Notes: generated by a model from the sequence alone, not told the origin. DNA of 64,000 nucleotides from Xylanimonas oleitrophica (GCF_003244315.1 NZ_QKWH01000007.1:60380-124379); one strand, 5' to 3'; numbered from the stretch's first letter, positions 9,474 to 20,522 are shown. Numbers and translations are program-made.

Positions 9474-9484
9474 CGGCCCTCAGA

Positions 9485-9623
9485 CATGCTCCGGGGTCGG
9501 TGTAATTCCGAACCGGCGGTGACAGCCCGCGACCCACGAGCCTCCCGGCACCAGCCGGTGGTGAGTGGTTGACCTGGTGGAACTCCAGGGCCGACGGTGA
9601 AAGTCCGGATGGGAGGACGCATG
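9485..9623 (+). promoter_or_regulatory. FMN riboswitch (RFN element)
   Basis: The FMN aptamer core is clear: GGGGTCGGTGTAATTCCGAA near 9493, then CCGGCGGTGACAGCCCGCGA, then after a variable arm GGTGGAACTCCAGGGCCGAC and GGTGAAAGTCCGGATGGGAG. The P1 helix can be drawn as 9485-9492 (CATGCTCC) with 9615-9623 (GGACGCATG), one base bulged. It senses FMN and should turn off the rib operon when flavin is plentiful. P1 covers a Shine-Dalgarno (GGGAGG) and the ATG of a 10-codon ORF, which suggests control at translation or coupling. Confidence 0.95.
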
Positions 9624-9653
9624 GACGGCGCACGCCTTCGGCGTGCGCCGTGA
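9621..9653 (+). CDS. putative 10-residue leader ORF behind the FMN riboswitch
   Basis: ATG at 9621 encodes MDGARLRRAP and stops at 9651. A GGGAGG sequence sits 4 nt before the ATG, and both lie in the 3' strand of riboswitch helix P1. The ORF spans a 10-bp hairpin (9626-9650). Translation of it could melt the hairpin and couple to ribD. This is inference; it may simply be a chance ORF. Confidence 0.3.
   Translation: MDGARLRRAP
9626..9650 (+). promoter_or_regulatory. hairpin of the riboflavin expression platform
   Basis: A perfect 10-bp stem CGGCGCACGC with GCGTGCGCCG and a 5-nt CTTCG loop directly follows the aptamer. There is no U-tract, so a Rho-independent terminator of classical type is unlikely; an anti-SD or Rho-related role is possible. 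Confidence 0.5.
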
Positions 9654-9704
9654 CGCCGTCGTGCGCCGGCCCGCAGCCGGGGCACGCCCTCTCGCCGTCG
9701 ACCC

Positions 9705-9727
9705 CCGGAGCACCGACGCTCCGGAGG
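9705..9727 (+). promoter_or_regulatory. hairpin overlapping the ribD ribosome-binding site
   Basis: CCGGAGC (9705-9711) can pair with GCTCCGG (9718-9724). The right arm contains the first bases of the ribD Shine-Dalgarno GGAGG (9723-9727), so pairing would hide part of it. The ribD ATG is at 9732. Confidence 0.4.
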
Positions 9728-9731
9728 ACCG

Positions 9732-10862
9732 ATGGCCAGCGCCCCACCCGCCGGCACCGCGACACCCGCACGCCTCGACGTGCCCGCCGCGATGGACCGC
9801 GCCCTCCAGCTCGCCGCCCGCGGTCCCGCGCACGGCCCCAACCCCCGCGTCGGATGCGTGCTGCTGGGCCCGCCCGGCCACGGCACCGGTCCGCGCCCCG
9901 TGCTGGGCGAGGGATGGCACCGCGGAGCCGGTACCCCGCACGCCGAGACCGAGGCGCTCGCGGACGCTGCCTGGCGAGGCCACGACACCCGTGGGGCCAC
10001 CGCCGTCGTGACGCTGGAGCCGTGCGCGCACACCGGCCGCACGCCGCCCTGCACCGAGGCCCTGCTGGCCGCGGGGATCGCGGAGGTGGTGCACGCGCTG
10101 CACGACCCCGGGCACCGCTCGGGCGGCGGCGCGGCACTGCTGCGAGCCCGCGGCGTGCGGGTCGTCGCCGGCGTCCGCGCCGACGCCGCGGCCCGGCTGG
10201 TGCGCCCGTGGCACCACGCCGTGCTCCACGGCCGCCCCTGGGTCACGCTGAAGCTCGCGACGGGTCTCGACGGACGCGTCGCCGCGCAGGACGGCTCGAG
10301 CCGCTGGATCACCGGGCCGCAGGCCCGCGCCCACGCGCACGCCGTGCGGGCCGCCGTGGACGCCGTCGCCGTCACCACCGGCACCGTGCTCGCCGACGAT
10401 CCCGCGCTCACCGCACGCACCCGCACCGGCTCCCTCGCCGAGCACCAGCCGCTGCGCGTGGTCGTCGGTGAGCGCGACGTCCCCGCTGCCGCCCGCCTGC
10501 ACGGCCCGGGCGGCGAGGTGCTGCACCTGCGCACGCACGACGTCGCCACCGTGCTGCACGTGCTCGCGGCCCGACAGGTGCGGCACCTGCTGGTCGAGGG
10601 CGGACCGGCGCTGGCCACCGCGCTCCTGGCCGCCGACGTCGTCGACGAGGTGCACGCCTACCTCGCGCCGGTCGCTCTCGGGGGAGGCCAGGCCGCCGTC
10701 GGTCCCTACGGCGCCACCACGCTCGCCGACGCCCGGCGCTGGAGCACCGCCGAGGTCCGCCGGCTCGGCCAGGACGCCCTGCTCGTCGCGCGCAGGCGTC
10801 CCGTCACCACGGCCCCTGGGGCCGACCGCACGCGCCCGCGGGCGCAGGAGGAGGAGATCTGA
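9732..10862 (+). CDS. ribD: riboflavin biosynthesis deaminase/reductase RibD
   Basis: 376 residues, two domains. The N-terminal deaminase (about 15-150) has the zinc site HAETEAL and EPCAHTGRTPPC. The C-terminal reductase (about 165-360) has RPWVTLKLATGLDGRVA and the VTTGTVLADDPALTAR region. It converts the pyrimidine product of RibA to 5-amino-6-ribitylaminouracil phosphate. First gene of the operon under the FMN riboswitch; its GGAGG precedes the ATG at 9732. The stop overlaps the ribE start by 1 nt (TGATG). Confidence 0.95.
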   Translation: MASAPPAGTATPARLDVPAAMDRALQLAARGPAHGPNPRVGCVLLGPPGHGTGPRPVLGEGWHRGAGTPHAETEALADAAWRGHDTRGATAVVTLEPCAHTGRTPPCTEALLAAGIAEVVHALHDPGHRSGGGAALLRARGVRVVAGVRADAAARLVRPWHHAVLHGRPWVTLKLATGLDGRVAAQDGSSRWITGPQARAHAHAVRAAVDAVAVTTGTVLADDPALTARTRTGSLAEHQPLRVVVGERDVPAAARLHGPGGEVLHLRTHDVATVLHVLAARQVRHLLVEGGPALATALLAADVVDEVHAYLAPVALGGGQAAVGPYGATTLADARRWSTAEVRRLGQDALLVARRRPVTTAPGADRTRPRAQEEEI

Positions 10863-11491
10863 TGTTCACCGGCATCGTGGAGGAGCAGGGCAAGGTCCGC
10901 TCGGTCGTCCCGGGCCCCGAGGGGCGAGACGCCGTCCTGACGGTAGAGGGGCCGCTGGTCACCTCGGACACCCGACCGGGGGCGTCGATCGCCGTCGACG
11001 GCGTCTGCCTCACCGTCACCGGCCTGACCGGGGACGGGGCGTTCACGGCCGACGTCATGCCTCAGACCCTCGACCTGACGGCACTGGGTGGGCTGGGGGC
11101 GGGCGACCGCGTCAACCTCGAGCGGGCCGTGCTCGCCGGCGGACGCCTCGACGGCCACGTGGTCCAGGGGCATGTGGACGGCGTCGCCACCCTCCGCTCA
11201 CGCACCCCAGGCCCGCGGTGGGACCGCCTCCTCCTCACCGTCCCGCAGCACCTGGGGGTCTACCTCGCGCCCCAGGGCTCCGTCGCCCTCGCCGGGGTCT
11301 CCCTGACCGTGGCTGCGCTGCACGACGGCGAGCAGGACGACGGTGGGACGGCGCTCGAGGTCGCCCTGATCCCCGCGACCCTCGCGGCCACCACCCTCGG
11401 CAGCCTGCGGCCGGGCGACAGGGTCAACGTCGAGGTCGACATCCTCGCCAAGTACGTGGAGCGTCTCCTGGCCACCGGCGGCGCCCGATGA
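10862..11491 (+). CDS. ribE: riboflavin synthase, alpha subunit
   Basis: 209 residues made of two homologous lumazine-binding repeats (about 1-97 and 98-200). The first starts MFTGIVEEQGKV and contains SIAVDGVCLTV. The second has GHVVQGHVDGVATL and SVALAGVSLTVAAL. Dismutates two 6,7-dimethyl-8-ribityllumazine molecules to riboflavin, as a homotrimer. It overlaps ribD and ribBA (ATGA), consistent with one polycistron. Confidence 0.95.
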   Translation: MFTGIVEEQGKVRSVVPGPEGRDAVLTVEGPLVTSDTRPGASIAVDGVCLTVTGLTGDGAFTADVMPQTLDLTALGGLGAGDRVNLERAVLAGGRLDGHVVQGHVDGVATLRSRTPGPRWDRLLLTVPQHLGVYLAPQGSVALAGVSLTVAALHDGEQDDGGTALEVALIPATLAATTLGSLRPGDRVNVEVDILAKYVERLLATGGAR

Positions 11492-12897
11492 GCGAGCACG
11501 GGAACGCCGAGGACCTGACCGTCGAGCCGCCGACCTTCGAGCACGTCGTCCCCCGCGCGCTGGCCGCGCTGGCGGCCGGGCGACCTGTCCTCGTGGCCGA
11601 CGACCACGAGCGGGAGGACGAGGTCGACGTCGTCCTCGCCGCCCGGGACGTCGACGAGCGCTGGGTCGCCTGGACGGTGCGTCACACGTCCGGGTACCTG
11701 TGCGCGCCGATGCCCGCGGCCCGGGCAGACGCCCTCGACCTGCCGCCGATGGTCGCCCGGAACGAGGACCCGCGGGGCACGGCGTACGCGGTGGCCGTCG
11801 ACGCTGCCGGGGTCGCGACCGGCATCTCCGCGGCCGACAGGGCCCGGACCCTGCGCGCCCTCGCCGACCCGGGGACCGCTCCCGGCGACCTCCTGCGGCC
11901 CGGCCACGTGCTACCGCTGCGCGCGGCCCCCGGAGGGGTCCTCGAGCGGCCCGGGCACACCGAGGCCGCCGTGGACCTGGTGCGCCTGGCCGGGCGGGGC
12001 GAGGTGGGCCTCATCGCGGAGCTGGTGCACGACGACGGCGGGATGCTGCGCCGCCCCGACGCCGAGCGTCTCGCCGCGTCCGAGGGCCTGGTGCTGCTGA
12101 CGGTCGCCGACGTCGCCGCCTGGCGGACCCGTCACGAGCCCCCCGCACGCGCCGCTGCCGCGGGCGACCACGCCCGCTCCCGCCCGACGCCGCGCGGCGC
12201 CGTCCGGGTCGAGCACGTCGCCCAGGCGGTGCTGCCCACCGCCCACGGCACGTTCGTCGTCCACGCCTACCGGGACCTGCTCACCGGGCACGAGCACCTC
12301 GCGCTGCGCCCGCGCGACACGCCCGCCGCCGCCGGCACGCCGCGCGTCCGCGTGCACTCCGAGTGCCTCACGGGTGACGCGATGGGCTCCCTGCGCTGCG
12401 ACTGCGGGCCCCAGCTCCGGGCCGCCCTCGCGGACGTCGCCGCCCACGGTGGCGCCGTCGTCCACCTCACGGGGCACGAGGGCCGCGGCATCGGACTCGC
12501 CGCCAAGGTCGCGGCGTACGCGCTGCAGGACGCCGGCAGGGACACCGTCGAGGCCAACGTGGCGCTCGGACTGCCGGTGGACGCCCGCGAGTACGGGGCG
12601 GCCGCCGCCGTCCTGCGGGACCTCGGGCTGCGGCGGGTCGACCTGCTGACCAACAACCCCCGCAAAGTGGACGCCCTGCGGGCCGCGGGCATCGACGTCC
12701 GACGGCGCCTGCCGCTCGTCGTCGGGCACGGCCCCCACAACCACCACTACCTGAGCACCAAGCGGACGGCGATGGGTCACCTGCTCGACCCGGCCCCCGC
12801 CGGCCCCGCTGCTCCCGCCGTCGAAGGCACCGTCGACCCCCCGGAGGAACCCATGAGCGACCAGGCACCCGCACGTCACGCCGGGAGCACGCGATGA
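11488..12897 (+). CDS. ribBA: 3,4-dihydroxy-2-butanone-4-phosphate synthase / GTP cyclohydrolase II
   Basis: 469 residues. The RibB half (about 10-215) has [16 protein letters not shown], where Val replaces the Gly of the usual RENEGD loop while both acidic residues remain, then [20 protein letters not shown] and [11 protein letters not shown]. The RibA half (about 235-430) has [20 protein letters not shown] with the three zinc Cys, then [12 protein letters not shown] and [12 protein letters not shown]. It supplies both carbon inputs of the pathway, from ribulose-5-P and GTP. Codon 456 is an ATG behind GGAGGAACCC that would give only 14 residues, so it is treated as internal. Overlaps ribH by 4 nt. 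Confidence 0.94.
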   Translation: MSEHGNAEDLTVEPPTFEHVVPRALAALAAGRPVLVADDHEREDEVDVVLAARDVDERWVAWTVRHTSGYLCAPMPAARADALDLPPMVARNEDPRGTAYAVAVDAAGVATGISAADRARTLRALADPGTAPGDLLRPGHVLPLRAAPGGVLERPGHTEAAVDLVRLAGRGEVGLIAELVHDDGGMLRRPDAERLAASEGLVLLTVADVAAWRTRHEPPARAAAAGDHARSRPTPRGAVRVEHVAQAVLPTAHGTFVVHAYRDLLTGHEHLALRPRDTPAAAGTPRVRVHSECLTGDAMGSLRCDCGPQLRAALADVAAHGGAVVHLTGHEGRGIGLAAKVAAYALQDAGRDTVEANVALGLPVDAREYGAAAAVLRDLGLRRVDLLTNNPRKVDALRAAGIDVRRRLPLVVGHGPHNHHYLSTKRTAMGHLLDPAPAGPAAPAVEGTVDPPEEPMSDQAPARHAGSTR

Positions 12898-13373
12898 GCG
12901 GCGCGGGAGCACCCGCGCTCGCGGTGGACGGCCGGGGCCTGCGCGTCGTGGTCGTGGCGGCGAGCTGGCACGCACGGGTGATGGCAGGGCTGCTCGACGG
13001 CGCCCGCCGGGCCCTGCACGACGCGGGGGTCGCCGAGGTGCTGGAGGTGCGCGTCCCCGGGTCGTTCGAGCTGCCGGTCGCGGCGGCGCGGGCCGCCGGG
13101 GGAGGAGCGGACGCCGTCGTGGCCCTCGGCGTCGTCGTGCGGGGCGGGACGCCGCACTTCGACTACGTGTGCTCCGCGGCGACGACAGGGCTGACCGACG
13201 TGAGCGTGCGCACCGGCGTCCCCGTGGGATTCGGGGTGCTCACCTGCGACGACGAGGCGCAGGCGCTGGACCGGGCGGGCCTGGCAGGCTCCCGGGAGGA
13301 CAAGGGCTACGAGGCGGCGCAGGCGGCGGTCGCGACGGCGGTGACGCTGCGCGCGCTCCCGGCCGCGAGCTGA
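12894..13373 (+). CDS. ribH: 6,7-dimethyl-8-ribityllumazine synthase
   Basis: 159 residues, normal for the icosahedral/pentameric enzyme. It joins dihydroxybutanone phosphate and ribitylaminouracil. Visible are [19 protein letters not shown] (pyrimidine site; the usual Phe is Trp), [27 protein letters not shown] with the catalytic His, and [16 protein letters not shown]. Last gene of the rib operon, overlapping ribBA by ATGA. It converges with mgtE. Confidence 0.95.
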   Translation: MSGAGAPALAVDGRGLRVVVVAASWHARVMAGLLDGARRALHDAGVAEVLEVRVPGSFELPVAAARAAGGGADAVVALGVVVRGGTPHFDYVCSAATTGLTDVSVRTGVPVGFGVLTCDDEAQALDRAGLAGSREDKGYEAAQAAVATAVTLRALPAAS

Positions 13374-13436
13374 GCGGTGCGGGCCGTGCCGGTCACCTGC
13401 CGGTCATCTGCCGGCCACAGGCCGGTCAGCGCCCGG

Positions 13437-14783
13437 TCACAGGCCGAGCACGGCCCGCGCCACCAGGAAGTACACGACCAGCCCGGTCGCGTCCACGAAC
13501 GTGGTGATGAACGGGTTGGAGAACACGGCCGGGTCCACGCGCAGCGAGCGGGCGACCAGGGGCATGACGCCGCCCACGGAGGCGGCCAGGGTGCACACGA
13601 TCAGCAGGGTCAGACCGATCACGAGACCGACCTGGGTGCCGTACAGGAGCGCCACGACGCACAGGCCGACGGCGCCGAGCATCGCACCGAGGGCGAGGCC
13701 CACGCGCGCCTCGCGGCCGAGCACCCGCAGCACGTCCCGCGGCCGGACGTCGTCGAGCGCCAGGGCGCGGGTGATCGTGGTGGCCGCCTGGTTGCCGGTG
13801 TTGCCACCGGTGCCGATCACGAGCGGCACGAACAGGCTCAGCACCACCATCTGCTCGAGCGTGGTCTCGAACGCGTCGAGCACCTGCACGGTCAGGGAGG
13901 CGCCCACGGCCAGCGCGAGGAGCCAGACGACGCGGGATCGGACGATCGTCGCGGCCGGGGTCGAGAGGTACGGGCGGCGCAGGGGCTCGGTGCCGCCGGC
14001 CCGGGCGGCGTCCTCGGACTCGGCTGCCTCGAGCACGGCGAGAGCGTCGTCGACAGTCAGGAGGCCGACGAGGCGTCGGTCGGCGTCGGTGACCGGCAGC
14101 GCCAGGAGCTTGCGGTCGGCGCACTCGCGGGCCGCGGTCTCGGCAGGGGTCGTGGCCTCGACCCAGTGGGCGGCGGTCATGACGGAGCCGACGGCCTCGT
14201 GCGGGCCGGCACGCAGCAGGTCGCGCAGGCTGACGACACCGACCAGGCGTCGTCCGGCGTCCACCACCGGCAGGGTGTAGACGGTCTCGGCGTCGTCGAG
14301 GTGTGCGTGCACGCGCGCGAGAGCGTCGGCCACCGACGTCTCGACGCGGACGGCCACGTGCTCAGGGCTCATGCGCCGGCCGATCGAGCCGTGCGGGTAC
14401 CCCAGGACCTCGGCGGTCTTGGCGCGCTCGGGAGCCGACAGGCCGCGCAGGAGCCGCCCGGCCACCTTGGCGGGGAGCTCGTCGAGGAGGCTCACGCGGT
14501 CGTCAGGGTCCAGGCCCGCGAACAGCGACGTGACCTCGTCGTCGCGCAGCCCGCTGAGCAGGTCGCTCTGCAGGGGAGCGTCGAGCCCTTCGAAGACCTG
14601 GAGCGCCACGTCCTTGGACAGGAGGCGGTAGAGCACCGCCTGGTCCTTGCGGCCGAGGCGCTCGAGCACGGAGAGCACGTCGGCGGGGGAGAGGGGGCCG
14701 AGCACGGCCCTCAGGTCGGTGAGGCTCCCGCCAGAGAGCGCGTCCTCGACGGCGCTGAGGGTCTGGTCCTCGCGTGCGGTCAT
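13437..14783 (-). CDS. mgtE: MgtE-family magnesium transporter
   Basis: 448 residues. A superhelical N domain (about 1-125, MgtE repeats such as LDPDDRVSLLDELP) is followed by paired CBS domains (about 130-250) and five membrane helices (about 275-448). The transport signature PLVIGTGGNTGNQAATT and the pore-region Asp in NPFITTFVDATGLVVYF are present. Mg2+ channel gated by Mg2+ bound at the N and CBS domains. Start ATG at 14783 follows GGAGGGAG on the minus strand. Divergent from hisE. Confidence 0.93.
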   Translation of the reverse strand: MTAREDQTLSAVEDALSGGSLTDLRAVLGPLSPADVLSVLERLGRKDQAVLYRLLSKDVALQVFEGLDAPLQSDLLSGLRDDEVTSLFAGLDPDDRVSLLDELPAKVAGRLLRGLSAPERAKTAEVLGYPHGSIGRRMSPEHVAVRVETSVADALARVHAHLDDAETVYTLPVVDAGRRLVGVVSLRDLLRAGPHEAVGSVMTAAHWVEATTPAETAARECADRKLLALPVTDADRRLVGLLTVDDALAVLEAAESEDAARAGGTEPLRRPYLSTPAATIVRSRVVWLLALAVGASLTVQVLDAFETTLEQMVVLSLFVPLVIGTGGNTGNQAATTITRALALDDVRPRDVLRVLGREARVGLALGAMLGAVGLCVVALLYGTQVGLVIGLTLLIVCTLAASVGGVMPLVARSLRVDPAVFSNPFITTFVDATGLVVYFLVARAVLGL

Positions 14784-14854
14784 GCCTGCTCCCTCCGGCG
14801 TGGCGGCGGCCGTGGGCAGGCTACGGTGCGCGCCGTCCCGTCGCCCTCTGGTGA

Positions 14855-14860
14855 TAAATA
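14855..14860 (-). promoter_or_regulatory. possible -10 region for mgtE
   Basis: TATTTA on the minus strand, inside an unusually AT-rich patch (14850-14870), lies about 70 nt before the mgtE ATG. No good -35 at 17 nt is seen, so confidence is low. No M-box riboswitch was recognised in the leader. Confidence 0.3.
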
Positions 14861-14939
14861 GTGTGCCAAGCGTGCAGAACCCGCTGTGACGTCCGTCCCG
14901 CACCACGGGACCGAGCCCGGACGGCACGGGTCCGGCCCG

Positions 14940-14945
14940 TAGGCT
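14940..14945 (+). promoter_or_regulatory. -10 box of a leaderless hisE promoter
   Basis: TAGGCT ends 6 nt before the GTG start at 14952, and no Shine-Dalgarno is visible. Confidence 0.55.
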
Positions 14946-14951
14946 GTCCGC

Positions 14952-15215
14952 GTGAAGACCTTCGACTCCCTGTTCGCCGAGCTCACCGAGAAGTCCGTGA
15001 CGCGCCCCGCCGGGTCCGGCACGGTCGCCGAGCTGGACGCGGGCGTGCATGCGATCGGCAAGAAGGTCGTGGAGGAGGCGGCCGAGGTCTGGATGGCGGC
15101 CGAGCACGAGGGCGACGAGCGCACGGCGGAGGAGATCTCCCAGCTGCTCTACCACCTGCAGGTGCTGATGGTGGCCAAGGGCCTCACCCTGGAGGACGTG
15201 TACACGCATCTGTGA
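14952..15215 (+). CDS. hisE: phosphoribosyl-ATP diphosphatase
   Basis: 87 residues, the single-domain actinobacterial HisE. Hydrolyses PR-ATP to PR-AMP, step 2 of histidine synthesis. The MazG-like metal motif is seen in [18 protein letters not shown] followed by [14 protein letters not shown]. The GTG start is leaderless. hisG follows 89 nt downstream, so steps 1 and 2 are encoded together. Confidence 0.95.
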   Translation: MKTFDSLFAELTEKSVTRPAGSGTVAELDAGVHAIGKKVVEEAAEVWMAAEHEGDERTAEEISQLLYHLQVLMVAKGLTLEDVYTHL

Positions 15216-15304
15216 GCGCCGCCTCGTGCCGCGGCCCCTGCCCGCACGAGCGCAACGCGCGCACCGTCGTCGTCCACCCCTCCTGACACCCGAACGAGGT
15301 CCTG

Positions 15305-16153
15305 ATGCTCCGCATCGCCGTGCCCAACAAGGGCTCCCTGTCCGAACCCGCCGTCGCGATGCTCCGCGAGGCCGGCTACAAGCAGCGCCGTGACGGCCGC
15401 GAGCTCGTGCTCGCGGACCCCGAGAACGACGTCGAGTTCTTCTTCCTGCGCCCCCGTGACGTCGCCGTCTACGTCGGTTCCGGCACCGTCGACGCCGGGA
15501 TCACCGGGCGCGACCTGCTGCTCGACTCCGGCGCCGACGCCGTCGAGCACCTGCCGCTGGGATTCGCACGCTCCACCTTCCGGTTCGCCGCGCCGGCCGG
15601 GACCCTGACCGACGTCGCGCAGATCGCGGGGCGCCGTGTCGCGTCGTCGTACACCACTCTGGTGGCTCGCCACCTGGCCGAGCAGGGCGTCGAGCCCGAG
15701 GCGATCGTGCACCTCGACGGTGCCGTCGAGAGCTCGGTCCAGCTCGGCGTCGCCGACGTGATCGCCGACGTCGTCGAGACGGGCACCACCCTGCGTGCCG
15801 CGGGACTCGAGGTGTTCGGAGAGCCGATCCTTCGCTCCGAGGCCGTGCTGATCCGCCGTGCCGGGGGAGCCGAGCCCGCCGGGCTGCACGTGCTCACCCG
15901 CCGCCTCCAGGGCGTGCTTACCGCGCGCGAGTACGTGCTCATGGACTTCGACGTGCGCAACGACCTGGTCGACGCAGCCGTGGCCGTGACGCCCGGGTTC
16001 GAGTCGCCCACCGTCTCGCCGCTGCACGACCGCGACTGGTCGGCGGTGCGCGTGCTGGTGCCGCGCAAGGAGATGAACCGCATCATGGACGCCCTGTACG
16101 ACGTCGGCGCCCGCGGCATCCTCGTGACAGCGGTGCTCGCCAGCCGGCTCTGA
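15305..16153 (+). CDS. hisG: ATP phosphoribosyltransferase, long form
   Basis: 282 residues. Catalyses the first, histidine-inhibited step of histidine synthesis from ATP and PRPP. The catalytic domain starts [18 protein letters not shown] and includes [17 protein letters not shown] and the PRPP loop region [16 protein letters not shown]. The extra C-terminal ~75 residues ([20 protein letters not shown] onward) are the ACT-like regulatory domain of long HisG, so no HisZ is needed. The ATG at 15305 follows a weak CGAGGT. Confidence 0.95.
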   Translation: MLRIAVPNKGSLSEPAVAMLREAGYKQRRDGRELVLADPENDVEFFFLRPRDVAVYVGSGTVDAGITGRDLLLDSGADAVEHLPLGFARSTFRFAAPAGTLTDVAQIAGRRVASSYTTLVARHLAEQGVEPEAIVHLDGAVESSVQLGVADVIADVVETGTTLRAAGLEVFGEPILRSEAVLIRRAGGAEPAGLHVLTRRLQGVLTAREYVLMDFDVRNDLVDAAVAVTPGFESPTVSPLHDRDWSAVRVLVPRKEMNRIMDALYDVGARGILVTAVLASRL

Positions 16154-16212
16154 CTTCGGCCGGCAGGTGCCGGCGTGGCGCGGGGCGGTGAGCGTCCCCG
16201 CGCCGTGGCAGC

Positions 16213-16671
16213 GTGGTGCCCGTGGAGCAGACCGAGGACTACCGCACGTTCCGCCCCCGCTGGGGCCAGGTCGCTGCGTGGGTGGTGGCAGTCATCGCCG
16301 TCGGAGGGTCCGTCCTCGTGGCCTTCGTCTCGCGCGGGCCCATCGGGTCCAACCCCGGCAGCCGGCTCTCGTTCGCCCTCTTCGCCGTGGTGGCCGCGTG
16401 GCTGCTGTGGCGTCTCGGCGGGGTGCACGCCGTGCCGTCGCCCCAGGGGCTGCGGGTGCGGAACGTGATCTACACGCGACGGCTCGACTGGGCACAGATC
16501 GTGGCCGTGCGGTTCAGCGTGCACGACCCTTGGGTGCGGCTCGACCTGTCCGACGGCGCCACCCTGGCCGTGATGGGGATCCAGCGCGCGGACGGAGAAC
16601 GCGGGATGGCCGAGGCGCGGCGCCTCGCCGAGCTCGTGGCCCGGCACGGGCAGGCGTCTGAGCGTCCCTGA
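16213..16671 (+). CDS. PH-domain membrane protein
   Basis: 152 residues. Two predicted membrane helices (about 21-40 and 54-70) are followed by a bacterial PH-like domain starting at GLRVRNVIYTRRLDWAQIVAV and continuing through VRLDLSDGATLAVMGI. Such proteins often follow hisG in actinobacteria; the function is unknown. An in-frame GTG at 16222 is an equally good start (MEQTEDYR). It ends just before a strong bidirectional terminator. Confidence 0.75.
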   Translation: MVPVEQTEDYRTFRPRWGQVAAWVVAVIAVGGSVLVAFVSRGPIGSNPGSRLSFALFAVVAAWLLWRLGGVHAVPSPQGLRVRNVIYTRRLDWAQIVAVRFSVHDPWVRLDLSDGATLAVMGIQRADGERGMAEARRLAELVARHGQASERP

Positions 16672-16694
16672 GCCGGCGGTCGCAGACCGGCTGG

Positions 16695-16752
16695 ACGACG
16701 AGGGCGCCGGGTGCGCCGGAGATCTCTCCGGCGCACCCGGCGCCCTCGTCGT
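16695..16752. terminator. bidirectional hairpin terminator between PH gene and DEAD-box helicase gene
   Basis: A perfect 27-bp stem (16695-16721 with 16726-16752) and a 4-nt loop lie between convergent genes. No U-tract flanks it, as is common in high-GC actinobacteria. Confidence 0.8.
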
Positions 16753-16767
16753 GGGTCCTGCTCGGCG

Positions 16768-18657
<1,890 letters not shown>

Positions 18658-19014
18658 AGGTGTGCACCGTCTCTGTTGTGGGAGCGGGAGTCCTGCGGGC
18701 CGGCCGATGGTGGCGGCACGCGGTCGCGGCTCCCGGAACACAGACACACACTGCCCGGCTCCGGCTGAGGCCGGGAGCGGGGCGCACGACAACGATGCGG
18801 GAAGAGCGACGAACTCCGATGGGGTTCGGTCCATCGTACGCGCTGCGAGCGCCGAGGCCCATGGTGGGGGTGGGTGAGGTGGCTCACCGGGGGTCTGGTG
18901 GTGTGCGCGAGGTGGGTGCGGTGGCTGGTGTGACCTGCGGTGGGGCGCGGCTGCGTAGGATGGCGGCGGCCGGGAGTGCGTCCCGGAGCCTGGCGGGTCG
19001 GCGCGGAGGTGGGC
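18658..19014. promoter_or_regulatory. divergent control region of deaD and the phosphatidyltransferase operon
   Basis: 357 nt with no convincing gene. On the minus strand TACGAT (18833-18838) is a candidate -10 for deaD and would give a 5' UTR of about 170 nt, which is long for this window. On the plus strand TAGGAT (18956-18961) is a candidate -10 for the 19015 gene, about 50 nt before its start. Inverted repeats in the deaD leader (around 18740-18780) are GC-rich. Confidence 0.45.
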
Positions 19015-19608
19015 GTGCAGCAGGAGCGGGAGGTCGGGTCCGAGGTCTGGACGGTGCCGAACCTGATCAGCATGCTGCGTCTGGCGCTGGTGCCGGTGTT
19101 CGCGGTGCTGATCGTGTCGGGGCACGACGTGTGGGCTCTGGTGGTGCTCGCGGTGTCGGGGTTCACGGACTGGTTGGACGGTGTGCTGGCGCGTCGGCTG
19201 GACCAGGTGAGCCGTCTGGGGCAGCTGCTGGACCCTGCGGCGGACCGGTTGTTCATCTTCGTGACGCTGGTGGGTCTGGCGTGGCGGGGTGTGGTGCCGT
19301 TGTGGGTGCTGGCGGTGATCGTGGCGCGGGACGTGATGCTGGCGTGCCTGGTGCCGTTGCTGGCCCGGTACGGGTACGGGCCGCTGCAGGTGAACCTCGT
19401 GGGCAAGGCGGGCACGTTCTCGCTGCTGTACGCGTTCCCGCTGCTGCTGCTGGCCGAGGTGCCCGGTGCGGTGGGGGCGGTGGCGCACGTGGTGGGCTGG
19501 GCGTTCACCTGGTGGGGCGTGGGTCTGTACTGGCTGGCGGGTCTGCAGTACGTGGCTCAGACGCGCCGGCTGGTGCTGGCCGAGCGTGGCACGGCGGGGG
19601 CGGCGTGA
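19015..19608 (+). CDS. CDP-alcohol phosphatidyltransferase (PgsA/cardiolipin-synthase family)
   Basis: 197 residues with about five membrane helices. The diagnostic DGxxARxxxxxxxxGxxxDxxxD motif is complete in the stretch from TDWLDGVLARRL to LGQLLDPAADR (about residues 42-70). It makes phosphatidylglycerol-phosphate, cardiolipin or a related phospholipid; the sequence alone does not say which. GTG at 19015 follows GGAGG (19005-19009). It heads a block matching the order seen at M. tuberculosis Rv1822-Rv1830. Stop overlaps the next GTG. Confidence 0.85.
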   Translation: MQQEREVGSEVWTVPNLISMLRLALVPVFAVLIVSGHDVWALVVLAVSGFTDWLDGVLARRLDQVSRLGQLLDPAADRLFIFVTLVGLAWRGVVPLWVLAVIVARDVMLACLVPLLARYGYGPLQVNLVGKAGTFSLLYAFPLLLLAEVPGAVGAVAHVVGWAFTWWGVGLYWLAGLQYVAQTRRLVLAERGTAGAA

Positions 19609-20522
19609 CGGCGCAGACGTCCGGGCCGGTGGGCGGGCAGGGTTCGCGGCCGTCGCGGCCCGACGCGTCGATGACGCTCCTGATCGAGGTGATGGAGCGC
19701 CCGCTCGACCCGGGGTACGCGGAGGCCGCGGCCAGGCGCCGGGAGGCGGAGGCCGCCGGTCAGGTGCGGCGTCGGACGCCGGCCGCGCGGGCGGGGATGG
19801 CGCTGCTGGCCCTGGTGCTCGGTCTGGCGACGGCGGCGGCGTCCCACCAGCTGCGGGTGCCGCAGCCGGGGGTCGCCGAGGCGCGTGAGGTGCTGGAGCG
19901 GCAGATCCTGGACCGCAACGCGCAGGTGGCGGAGCTCGACGGGGCGGCGCAGAGCCTGTCGGCCGAGATCTCTGCGCTGCAGCAGTCGGCGCTGTCCACG
20001 GAGGACCCTCAGCTGCTGGAGACGATCCGGGTCGACGGGCTGCGCAACGGGTCCCTGGCCGTGACGGGGCCGGGCCTGGTGGTCTCGCTGACCGACGGCG
20101 GTGGTGGCCTGGTCGGGGACGAGGACACCGACGTGCGCGTGCGCGACGCCGACCTGCAGATCGTGGTCAACGCGCTGTGGGCCGCGGGAGCCGAGGGGGT
20201 GAGCATCGACGACCAGCGCCTGACGGCGACGTCCGCGGTGCGCAACGCCGGTGACGCGGTGCTGGTGGACCTGATGCCGTTGAACGGGCCCACGTACGTG
20301 GTGCGTGCTGTCGGTGACGCGGAGGCGATGCAGACCGCCCTGGCCCGTTCCGACGTGCCCGCCTACCTGCAGCTGCTGGGGTCCCAGTACGGCATCCGCT
20401 CCAGCGTGGTGGCGCAGTCGTCGCTGCAGCTGCCGGGCGCCGGCGCCCAGACGTTGCGGCACGCGCAGCCGGTAGGCTCCGGCGCGGACGGCGACAGCAG
20501 CATCGAGGAGGACCAGCAGTGA
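19605..20522 (+). CDS. DUF881 protein, first copy
   Basis: 305 residues. A short cytoplasmic N-terminus (1-65) precedes one membrane helix (ARAGMALLALVLGLATAAAS), then a coiled-coil-like segment and an extracytoplasmic DUF881 domain with NGSLAVTGPGLVVSLTDGGG, LQIVVNALWAAGAEGVSIDD and RLTATSAVRNAGDAVLVD. The function is unknown; the family sits near division and envelope genes in Gram-positives. GTG overlaps the upstream TGA (GTGA). Confidence 0.85.
   Translation: MTAQTSGPVGGQGSRPSRPDASMTLLIEVMERPLDPGYAEAAARRREAEAAGQVRRRTPAARAGMALLALVLGLATAAASHQLRVPQPGVAEAREVLERQILDRNAQVAELDGAAQSLSAEISALQQSALSTEDPQLLETIRVDGLRNGSLAVTGPGLVVSLTDGGGGLVGDEDTDVRVRDADLQIVVNALWAAGAEGVSIDDQRLTATSAVRNAGDAVLVDLMPLNGPTYVVRAVGDAEAMQTALARSDVPAYLQLLGSQYGIRSSVVAQSSLQLPGAGAQTLRHAQPVGSGADGDSSIEEDQQ

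Noticed and set aside
12853..12897. ATG behind GGAGGAACCC near the end of ribBA
   Set aside because: It is in the ribBA frame and would encode only 14 residues; ribH starts at 12894 in another frame. Possibly a relic of an older ribH start.
14784..14951. M-box magnesium riboswitch before mgtE
   Set aside because: No M-box core motifs were found in the leader on the minus strand.
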